Shown here in pieces: positions 5,819 through 11,305 of a stretch of 11,305 nucleotides of DNA (positions are counted from its first letter, which is position 1; each line of letters begins with the position of its first letter). Under the pieces are notes generated by a model. That model was given only the letters and a program-made list of their open reading frames with translations, made no database searches and was not told the DNA's origin. Origin of the DNA: UBA1724 sp963632245 (GTDB lineage: Bacteria; Verrucomicrobiota; Lentisphaeria; Oligosphaerales; Oligosphaeraceae). The stretch is from positions 1 to 11,305 of the forward strand of contig CAVGTF010000076.1 in NCBI GenBank assembly GCA_963632245.1, given 5' to 3'. Position numbers and translations under genes: made by a program.

Positions 5819-7006
5819 CTAGAAGTAACTGACCTTGGTCTCCTTGCGGTACTTCTTCTGGAGGGCATCGCAGAGTCGTCGGATGACTCCGCGGCGCAGT
5901 TCCAGATCCTGTGGGAGATTGGGGTCCTGGTGTGCCTCATTGACCTTGGTGCCCACCACGAATTCGATGATGTCGTGCTGCATCATCATGTCGATGATGC
6001 GTCGGGCGGCGGTGGGGACAGTTGCCAGGTCCTCGTCGTTTTCCAGGGCCACGCAGGCGCGTGTGAGGGTAAGGATTCCCTCGGTGACCATAGCCACTCC
6101 GGGCATGCGTCCGGCGGGCGGGAGCTTGTCTCCGGGCTTCAGGTGTGAGATATCGATCTGGACCCGTTTGCCCAGGATCCGTTCCAGGATGGTGGCGGTG
6201 GTGCCGCCGCAGACCACGGTGTGGTCTTCGCCCAGATTCGCCTGGAGGGCGTATTCCCGGTCGTGTTCCTTGTGGTAGGGTGGTCCTGTGAGCAGTCGCA
6301 TCACGCGGGGCGTGCGCATATAGAGCACCATGCAGGTGATGTCATCCTTGCAGGTATTCTGGGAGATGCTGTATGCCTCGTAGGCGATGGAGCGTGCCAG
6401 GGCGTAGCTGGAGATATCTGGATTTTCGGCGATGCGTTCCTGTGCGAAGGCCATCTCGCCGCTGCGCCGCCAGCCGAATTTGTATTGAGAGCCCTCTCCG
6501 AGTCCGGATTGCGTGACGCCGTCGGAGGCGATGATCAGGCGGTCGCCGGGCTCCATCTTGAGCTCATAGCACTCCACCTGGCGGTCGGGCCAATGGCAGG
6601 AGACGATGGTCTCGTGTTTGAGGGGCTGGACCTCCTCGGTGCCGCGCAGCTGGATATACTGTGGATTTCCCATTTCGACCACGCGGGTGATGCCGCCCAG
6701 CCGGAGATCCACCATGGAGAAAGTGGCGTAGCTGATCTTTCGCACCTCGCAGACCGGCAGGGAGTCCATGATGGTCTCCACGGACTGCAGCAGATCCATA
6801 TTGGACTGCAGGAAGCGCAGTGCCATGGTAGTGGTCATATTGGCCAGGATATTGGCCTTCACGCCGCTGCCCAAGCCGTCGGAGAGGACTGCCAGATACC
6901 GGTTCTCGTTCTTGAGCGCCTTGATCTGGAGATCATCGCCGCAGGCCGCCTGTCCAGTCTTGGTAAACTGGAAGGACTCCATTTCCACGAAGACGGGCTG
7001 GGTCAT
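5819..7006 (-). CDS. SpoIIE-like PP2C serine/threonine phosphatase coupled to HydS
   Basis: A 395-residue protein whose first ~230 residues are a SpoIIE/PP2C-type phosphatase domain. The acidic metal-binding motifs are visible: GDD (23-25), SDGLGSG (42-48), SDGVTQSG (161-168) and KDDITCMVL (220-228). A C-terminal ~160-residue region follows with VVCGGTTATILERILG (264-279) and MVTEGILTLTRA (306-317); I do not recognise it as a named domain. The ATG (7004-7006) overlaps the hydS TGA (7003-7005) as ATGA, so translation is coupled. PP2C-type phosphatases are known neighbours of group C sensory hydrogenases, and the likely role is to turn the HydS signal into dephosphorylation of an unknown target (inference). 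No kinase or anti-anti-sigma partner lies in the window. Confidence 0.88.
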   Translation of the reverse strand: MTQPVFVEMESFQFTKTGQAACGDDLQIKALKNENRYLAVLSDGLGSGVKANILANMTTTMALRFLQSNMDLLQSVETIMDSLPVCEVRKISYATFSMVDLRLGGITRVVEMGNPQYIQLRGTEEVQPLKHETIVSCHWPDRQVECYELKMEPGDRLIIASDGVTQSGLGEGSQYKFGWRRSGEMAFAQERIAENPDISSYALARSIAYEAYSISQNTCKDDITCMVLYMRTPRVMRLLTGPPYHKEHDREYALQANLGEDHTVVCGGTTATILERILGKRVQIDISHLKPGDKLPPAGRMPGVAMVTEGILTLTRACVALENDEDLATVPTAARRIIDMMMQHDIIEFVVGTKVNEAHQDPNLPQDLELRRGVIRRLCDALQKKYRKETKVSYF

Positions 7007-8706
7007 TTCTTCTGGTCTCCCAGTCCGTGGTGGCTTTCGTAGGTGCCGGCGATTTCGTTGAGGAGGATCTCGGTGTCTGCCACGTGTTCGCCGAAGAGTC
7101 GTGCCACCTGCTGGACGGTATAGACATTCTTCTGTATGACCTCGCGTGCCTTTTCCGCGATTTGCTCCTTCTGGAGCTCGTTCTTGGTGATGTCCTGGAT
7201 GACCGCGCCGGCGGACTTTCCCTTTGCGATAGTGAAGATGCTGATATTGACGATGCGGTCCTTGAACTTCTGGTTGAACTTCTCGATCTCGCCGCCATTT
7301 TCCACGACGCTGGCGAAGAGGTCGGAGAAATCGGGCAGAGGCGTGGAGATGGGGATGGTATTTAGGTTTCCGAGGGCGTCGTAGACATCCATCATTTCGG
7401 CCATGCGGGCGAAATTCCGGTTGCATTCGCAGATATTGAGCTTTTCGTCAACGATGACGACGGCGGCGGGGATGAACCGGATCAGCGCGTTGCTGGTGCG
7501 TTCGAAGTTCTTTCGCAGGTAGGTATGGCACATGGCCTCCTCTGCCTTGTTTTCCAGGAGCGCCTTGGCGAAATCGCGGCAGGTATTGTATCCGCAGGCC
7601 CCGCAGTTGAGTTCGTCCTCCCGGGAGAACTTCCCGACGCGCGCCAGCGCCTGTGTGATCTCCTCCTCGGTGGGCTCGGCGACCGGCAGGGGCTCCGCCT
7701 TGGGGGCCTCCTCCAGCTTCGCCACGGGCGTGCGCTCCAGGGAGTCGCCGCTGGCGCTGATGCGGTCGATTTCGGCGACGGCCTCCAGTCCCCCGAAGCC
7801 GGGCGGGATGGCGGGGCCATTGACGCAGCCGCCGGGGCATGCCAGGGCCTCCAGGAAGATCTTCCGGGTGCCGCGGGAGCCGTAGTAGTATGTGAGCATC
7901 CGGTCCAGGTTCTGGAGGCCGGAGATGGCGAGATAGCGGGTATCGGCCTGGCTGTCGCGCAACGTGTCGTTCATGCCGCCTTCCACGGGATAGAAGCGGC
8001 CCTCTTCGGCGGCGGGCATTTCCAGGGGCGCCTCGGCCTCTTCGACCAGGTGGATATCCCGTTCCTGGAGGAAGCTATCGAGGGTCGCGAAAGTGATGGC
8101 CAGGGCGAGCAGATTGGGATGGCGGTCGGCCTCGTTCTTCTTGGCGGCGCAGGGTCCGATGAAGACCACCTTCGCATTTTCGCCGTAGGTGTCCTTCAGG
8201 ATGCGGCAGTGTGCCAGGATGGGGGAGCAGACGGGGACGATGTTCTTGGTGTATTCCGGGTGATACTTCCGGATGTAGTCCACGCAGGCGGGGCAGGCGC
8301 CGGAGATATTGAGTGCCTGGTCGGTGGTCTTGAGGAATTCCGCGGTCTGTCGGCTGACTGCCTGTGCGCCCAGGGCGGTTTCGCTGACGCCGGCGAAGCC
8401 CAGCTTTTTGAGGGCGGAGGCCAGCTGTCCCAGGGAGATTCCGGGGAAGTATGCGGGGAAGCTCGGGGCGACGGAGGCATGGAGTACCTCGCCGGAATCC
8501 AGCAGCTGCTTCAGGCGCGCCAGATCCGAGCGGATCTTCTTGGCGTGGGAGGGGCAGACCTTCACGCATTCGCCGCAGGCCACGCAGTTTTCCGGAATCA
8601 CGGAGGCTTTTCCGTTGACAATGCGGATCGCCTTGCAATGGCAGTGCCGGACGCACTTGTAGCAGTCCTGGCATTCGTTTTCTATGGTGTAGACTGGCTC
8701 AAACAT
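7003..8706 (-). CDS. hydS: Group C sensory [FeFe] hydrogenase HydS with PAS domain
   Basis: A 567-residue soluble protein, a likely H2/redox sensor. In order: two [4Fe-4S] ferredoxin motifs (CQDCYKCVRHC at 12-22, CVACGECVKVC at 41-51), an H-cluster domain, an additional FeS motif CGACGYNTC with a distal Cys (368-376, 393), a PAS-like domain (about 405-510, starting ALIRFIPAAVVIVDE), and a helical tail. H-cluster motifs are ISGACPACV (Ala137 where catalytic enzymes have the proton-relay Cys; Cys138 as ligand), GPCAAKKNEA (Cys186) and LACPGGCVNGP (Cys290, Cys294). The Cys-to-Ala change and the PAS domain are hallmarks of group C. The start at 8706 has a GAGGAAG ribosome site; a longer frame to 9117 would overlap the ferredoxin gene and is rejected. 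It precedes, and overlaps by 4 bases, the phosphatase gene. Confidence 0.93.
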   Translation of the reverse strand: MFEPVYTIENECQDCYKCVRHCHCKAIRIVNGKASVIPENCVACGECVKVCPSHAKKIRSDLARLKQLLDSGEVLHASVAPSFPAYFPGISLGQLASALKKLGFAGVSETALGAQAVSRQTAEFLKTTDQALNISGACPACVDYIRKYHPEYTKNIVPVCSPILAHCRILKDTYGENAKVVFIGPCAAKKNEADRHPNLLALAITFATLDSFLQERDIHLVEEAEAPLEMPAAEEGRFYPVEGGMNDTLRDSQADTRYLAISGLQNLDRMLTYYYGSRGTRKIFLEALACPGGCVNGPAIPPGFGGLEAVAEIDRISASGDSLERTPVAKLEEAPKAEPLPVAEPTEEEITQALARVGKFSREDELNCGACGYNTCRDFAKALLENKAEEAMCHTYLRKNFERTSNALIRFIPAAVVIVDEKLNICECNRNFARMAEMMDVYDALGNLNTIPISTPLPDFSDLFASVVENGGEIEKFNQKFKDRIVNISIFTIAKGKSAGAVIQDITKNELQKEQIAEKAREVIQKNVYTVQQVARLFGEHVADTEILLNEIAGTYESHHGLGDQKK

Positions 8707-8834
8707 GGGGTCTTCCTCTGCTGGGGATCCGAGGTTTGGGGTGTGTTGTGTGTTGTGGTGGGGATCCCGGCTGGTGTGTGTTGCGGAAGAACCTCGCCCG
8801 CGCGCGCGAAATGGAGCGAAAGCCGCGGCGCTTG
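8707..8834 (-). other. hydS leader
   Basis: A 128-base gap between the first ferredoxin gene and hydS. On the minus strand it is rich in C and A, with AACACACAACAC at 8743-8754, and GGGGATCC occurs twice on the plus strand (8723-8730 and 8760-8767). I see no convincing promoter or terminator, so read-through from the ferredoxin gene is possible. Confidence 0.4.
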
Positions 8835-9086
8835 CTAGGCGGGGAAATACTGGTTCAGGATGTCCTGCATGACACCCTTTTCGACGTGCTTGTATACCTT
8901 GTCGTTGACGATGACGATGGGACCATCGGCGCAGTTGCCGGTGCACAGGCCGCCGGAGAGATCGATATCCACCTCGTCGGAAAGGCCCCTGCTTGCCAGG
9001 AAGTCCTCTGTGATCTTCACATTCTCCGCATTTCCCCGCGCAAAGCAGGAACTGCCAATGCAGATGACCATCTTGATCTTGCCCAT
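8835..9086 (-). CDS. Thioredoxin-like [2Fe-2S] ferredoxin (NuoE/HndA-like), first copy
   Basis: An 83-residue thioredoxin-fold ferredoxin. The likely cluster ligands are Cys9 and Cys14 (VICIGSSC) and Cys48 and Cys52 (GLCTGNCADGP). The CADGPIVIVND stretch is typical of NuoE/HndA-type C-terminal domains. The start at 9086 is supported by GGAGA seven bases upstream. It lies directly before hydS and probably passes electrons to or from the sensor or the linked hydrogenase (inference from order). It is a paralogue of the 86-residue protein at 5458-5718; the two share the Cys-4-Cys and Cys-3-Cys layout but little else by eye. Confidence 0.88.
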   Translation of the reverse strand: MGKIKMVICIGSSCFARGNAENVKITEDFLASRGLSDEVDIDLSGGLCTGNCADGPIVIVNDKVYKHVEKGVMQDILNQYFPA

Positions 9087-9421
9087 TGCTGTCTCCTAGA
9101 AGAGTTTCACCGTACAAAAATCGGGATCCGCCCGAAATTCGCCGGAATATATCCCCCCCTGCGGCTACGGGGCGCCCTACGGGGAAAATTAGTACTTAGC
9201 CATTAGTGGCTAGTGGCTAGTTTGCAAGGTCGCTGCGCGGCTCTTCCGCGGCTGGTGCCACGGAAACTAGTACTTAGCCATTAGTGGCTAGTGGCTAGTT
9301 TGCAAGGTCGCTGCGCGGCTCTTCCGCGGCTGGGCCGCGGTGCTGGTGCCGCCGCTTCTGAAGCGGCGGTATTCCCGCGGAGCGACCTTATAGCTAGGCA
9401 CTAGCCACTAGGGGCTAACGA
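9087..9421. other. Intergenic region with leader and repeat element
   Basis: No gene is seen. The part next to the ferredoxin gene (9087-9186) should hold its leader. On the minus strand it has GGGGGGATATATTCC (9141-9155), which resembles the GGGGATATCC start of the REP family and may be a degenerate copy. The remainder is the inverted/direct repeat element described separately. No clear promoter was found. Confidence 0.5.
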
Positions 9422-9427
9422 CTAATT
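9187..9427. repeat. Inverted-arm repeat element with internal 66-bp duplication
   Basis: The left arm (about 9187-9239, starting AATTAGTACTTAGCC) is repeated in inverted form at about 9376-9427, whose reverse complement starts AATTAGTCGTTAGCC; roughly 50 bases match with few changes. The left arm plus GC-rich core is duplicated exactly over 66 bp (9190-9255 and 9268-9333, period 78). A perfect 10-bp hairpin sits near the centre (CCGCCGCTTC/GAAGCGGCGG, 9349-9369). Arms carry short internal repeats (TAGTGGC). It has no coding capacity and looks like a MITE or REP/BIME-type element. Its right arm runs into the end of the Rex-like gene and supplies that gene's stop codon. Confidence 0.85.
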
Positions 9428-9835
9428 CTCCGCGCTGGCGGGGGGCTCTTCGTTAAGGATTGCGGTGTGTCCGGTGGGGGTCAGATCGGCGCCGCTCCAG
9501 TTGAGGATGCGGGTGACGCCGCTGCGTTCCAGGATTTGGGCGAGATTGGCGGCCTGTCGGTGAGGCACGCAGAGGATGGCGGTGTGCACGCCCAGTCGGG
9601 GCACCAGGTTCTGGAGCTTCTCCATTTCGAAGACCTCGAAGCAGGGGCAGGTCGCGGGCTTGTCGAAGAATGCGGCCAGGATATGCACGGCGGGGCCGGC
9701 GAAGCCGGGGCGCTGCAGATAGGACTCCGCGAGCACGCCGGAGCCCACGAACACCGTGTCCTCCACCTTGCCTTCGTAGTCCAGATTGTCCTGACGGGCC
9801 TGGGAAATTTTCTTCAGGATCTCCATGCTGTCCAT
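9422..9835 (-). CDS. Rex-like NAD(H)-binding protein lacking the DNA-binding domain
   Basis: A 137-residue protein matching the Rossmann half of the redox repressor Rex. DTVFVGSGVLAESYLQRPGF (residues 26-45 of this start) corresponds to the Rex nucleotide-binding loop, followed by VHILAAFFDKP, AILCVPHRQAANLAQILERSGV and RILNWSGADL, all in Rex order. The third glycine of the usual GxGxxG is not kept. The ~80-residue winged-helix domain of Rex is absent; only ~25 residues precede the Rossmann fold, and the 185 bases upstream are too short to hide it. The ATG at 9835 has AAGGAGA 11 bases upstream; an in-frame GTG at 9901 is less likely. The last residues (EEPPASAEN) and the stop fall at the edge of a repeat element, so the C-terminus may be altered. 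Possible role: NADH sensing without direct DNA contact, or a relic. Confidence 0.78.
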   Translation of the reverse strand: MDSMEILKKISQARQDNLDYEGKVEDTVFVGSGVLAESYLQRPGFAGPAVHILAAFFDKPATCPCFEVFEMEKLQNLVPRLGVHTAILCVPHRQAANLAQILERSGVTRILNWSGADLTPTGHTAILNEEPPASAEN

Positions 9836-10020
9836 GCTCTTATGCGTCTCCTTGTCCTTGTGTGTGCTGGGATTTTCCACTCCTCTTCCCTCTGAGGACA
9901 CCGAAGCCCCCGTCCCAATTTTCCCTGGCGCGAGAGAGAGACTCGCGGGGGAGAGTTGGGGCGGGGGGTATGATTCGGGTCCCCGCCGTTTTTTAGAGGG
10001 GCGGGGTGGTGTTTATGCGG
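9836..10020 (-). other. Gap between the alcohol dehydrogenase and Rex-like genes
   Basis: It contains two hairpins. CCCCGCC (9981-9987) pairs with GGCGGGG (10000-10006) around a loop that is A-rich on the minus strand. CGCGAG (9929-9934) pairs with CTCGCG (9942-9947). Neither is followed by a T run on the minus strand, so neither is a standard terminator of the alcohol dehydrogenase transcript, though the first could attenuate or protect its 3' end. Confidence 0.45.
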
Positions 10021-11268
10021 TTATTTACCGTAGTAGGCCGCCAGATAGAGCTCCTTGATCTCGGAGATGAGGGGGTATCTGGGGTTGGCGCCGGTGCACT
10101 GGTCGTCGTAGGCCTTCACGCACAGCTCGTCCAGCTGGGCCAGGAAGGTTTCCTCGCTGATGCCCTTGGCGTCGAACCAGGGCTTCATCGCCTTGGGGAT
10201 ATCCAGCTCGGCCTTCAGGGCCTCCACCTTCTCCACCAGCTTGTCCACCAGCTCGTCGTCGGTCTTGCCGGTCAGGCCCACGTAGCGGGCGAGGGCGGCG
10301 TAGTCGGCCTTGGCGTTGGGGTAGTGATACTGGGGGAATGCGGCCTGTTTGGTCATGCAGTCCACCGCGTTATAGCGGATAATGTAGCTGATGAGGAAGG
10401 CGTTCGCCAGACCGTGGGGCACGTGGTACATGCCGCCCAGCTTATGTGCCATGGAGTGGCACAGGCCCAGGAAGGCATTGGCGAATGCCATGCCGGCCAT
10501 GGCGGAGGCGTTGAACATGTGTTCGCGGGCGATCTCGTTCATGGGGCCATTCTTGTAGCACTCGGGGAGGTGCTTGAAGATCAGGCTTGCGGCCTCGTTG
10601 GCCAGGGCGTTGCAGTAGTCGCTCTGCATGCAGGAGACGCGGGCTTCCAGGGCGTGGGTCAAGGCGTCGATGCCGCTGATGGCGGTGAGGCCCTTGGGCA
10701 GCTTCATGACCAGCTCGGTGTCGATGATGGCCATGTTGGGGGTCAGCGCGTAGTCGGCCAGCGGGTACTTCTGCTGGGTCTCCTCGTCGGTGATCACGGC
10801 GAAGGGAGTGACCTCGCTGCCGGTGCCGCTGGTGGTGGGCACGGCGACCATCATGGCCTTCTTGCCCAGCTCAGGCAGCTTCACGATGCGCTTGCGGATA
10901 TCCATGAAGCGCATGGCGACGTCCTCGAACTTGATCTCGGGCTGCTCATACATGAGCCACATGATCTTTGCGGCATCGATGGGGGAGCCGCCGCCGACGG
11001 CGATGATCACATCGGCATCGAAGCTCTTGAGCTGTTCCAGACCGCGGCGTGCCAGCTGGATGGTGGGATCGGGCGCCACGTCGCTGAAGACGTGGGTGGC
11101 GATGCCCATGTCGGTGAGCTTCTGGAGCATGGGTCCCAGAATGCCGCTGTTGTAGAGGAACTTGTCGGTGACGATGAAGGCGCGCTTCTTGCCGGCCAGG
11201 TCGCCGAGGGCGGTGCAGAGGCAGCCGTATTTGAAATAGACCTTCTGGGGAACACGGAACCAGAGCAT
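10021..11268 (-). CDS. Iron-dependent alcohol dehydrogenase (AdhE C-terminal-domain type)
   Basis: A 415-residue group III iron alcohol dehydrogenase expected to reduce acetaldehyde to ethanol with NADH. The N-terminus MLWFRVPQKVYFKYGCL is what follows the linker in bifunctional AdhE, so this is the AdhE alcohol dehydrogenase half standing alone. Visible motifs are GGGSPIDAAK (92-101), PTTSGTGSEVTPFAV (144-158), and iron ligands Asp201, His205 (GIDALTHALE), His271 (GLCHSMAHKLGG) and His285 (YHVPHGLAN). The start is set by GGAGGG at 11274-11279. The window ends 37 bases upstream, so it is not known whether an aldehyde dehydrogenase gene precedes it. It is the first gene of the minus-strand redox series and supplies the ethanol branch of electron disposal. 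Confidence 0.95.
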   Translation of the reverse strand: MLWFRVPQKVYFKYGCLCTALGDLAGKKRAFIVTDKFLYNSGILGPMLQKLTDMGIATHVFSDVAPDPTIQLARRGLEQLKSFDADVIIAVGGGSPIDAAKIMWLMYEQPEIKFEDVAMRFMDIRKRIVKLPELGKKAMMVAVPTTSGTGSEVTPFAVITDEETQQKYPLADYALTPNMAIIDTELVMKLPKGLTAISGIDALTHALEARVSCMQSDYCNALANEAASLIFKHLPECYKNGPMNEIAREHMFNASAMAGMAFANAFLGLCHSMAHKLGGMYHVPHGLANAFLISYIIRYNAVDCMTKQAAFPQYHYPNAKADYAALARYVGLTGKTDDELVDKLVEKVEALKAELDIPKAMKPWFDAKGISEETFLAQLDELCVKAYDDQCTGANPRYPLISEIKELYLAAYYGK

Positions 11269-11305
11269 GTTTTCCCTCCGTTTGGCGATGGACTTGATGT
11301 TAAGC

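Noticed and set aside
5819..7426. Extended phosphatase frame starting at 7426
   Set aside because: The upstream part is an arginine-rich out-of-frame reading of hydS; the ATGA overlap at 7003-7006 fixes the true start.
7525..8838. 437-residue frame on the plus strand opposite hydS
   Set aside because: It is an antisense shadow with no recognisable motif.
7003..9117. Extended hydS frame starting at 9117
   Set aside because: The extension overlaps the ferredoxin gene in another frame and has no homology; the ATG at 8706 has a good ribosome site and starts at the ferredoxin domain.
9087..9186. Rex operator upstream of the ferredoxin/hydS genes
   Set aside because: No TTGTGA-N-TCACAA-type palindrome was found by eye here or in the other leaders of the minus-strand series.
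9836..9901. GTG start of the Rex-like gene at 9901
   Set aside because: The added 22 residues are charged and unlike Rex, while AAGGAGA at 9847-9853 is well placed for the ATG at 9835.
9981..10006. Intrinsic terminator after the alcohol dehydrogenase gene
   Set aside because: The hairpin has its A/T run in the loop rather than after the stem on the transcribed strand.

Overview
The window looks like part of the chromosome of a strictly anaerobic, fermentative, moderately GC-rich bacterium. The evidence is two different [FeFe] hydrogenases, [2Fe-2S] thioredoxin-like ferredoxins, a Rex-type NAD(H)-binding protein and an AdhE-type iron alcohol dehydrogenase. Gene content and the style of the intergenic repeats would fit a gut or sediment member of the PVC group (Lentisphaerota/Verrucomicrobiota-like) or a Firmicute-like fermenter, but the sequence alone does not settle taxonomy.

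Layout. (1) 1-2004 is a complete, apparently intact insertion sequence of the IS4 superfamily. Both ends carry bipartite inverted repeats (14 bp, 15-bp gap, 14 bp). It encodes a small winged-helix-like protein and a DDE transposase with the Y(2)R(3)E(6)K signature. Its right end lies inside a unit of a repeat array. (2) 2005-3921 is a REP/RAYT locus: about five ~70-bp palindromic repeats in tandem, then an inverted copy, then a Y1/HUH transposase of the RAYT type (2642-3739) with a large C-terminal extension, then a direct copy that matches the inverted copy over 30 bp. A strong rho-independent terminator follows. (3) 3922-11268 holds seven genes, all on the minus strand and all concerned with reductant disposal. 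In transcription order they are: alcohol dehydrogenase, Rex-like protein without a DNA-binding domain, [2Fe-2S] thioredoxin-like protein, sensory group C [FeFe] hydrogenase HydS with PAS domain, SpoIIE/PP2C phosphatase (start overlaps the hydS stop as ATGA), second [2Fe-2S] thioredoxin-like protein, and a group B-type catalytic [FeFe] hydrogenase. A ~240-bp repeat element with inverted arms and an internal 66-bp exact duplication lies between the Rex-like gene and the first ferredoxin gene.

How the genes may work together (inference): HydS has all H-cluster ligand cysteines but has alanine where catalytic hydrogenases have the proton-relay cysteine, and it carries PAS and extra FeS domains. 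It is therefore likely a H2/redox sensor whose output goes to the translationally coupled phosphatase. The group B-type hydrogenase and the alcohol dehydrogenase are two alternative electron sinks (H2 or ethanol), and the small ferredoxins and the Rex-like NAD(H) domain may link the switch to cellular redox state. The two most distinctive items are the RAYT with its cognate REP elements, whose hairpin stems show compensatory change, and the sensory hydrogenase/phosphatase module accompanied by a Rex-like protein lacking its DNA-binding domain.
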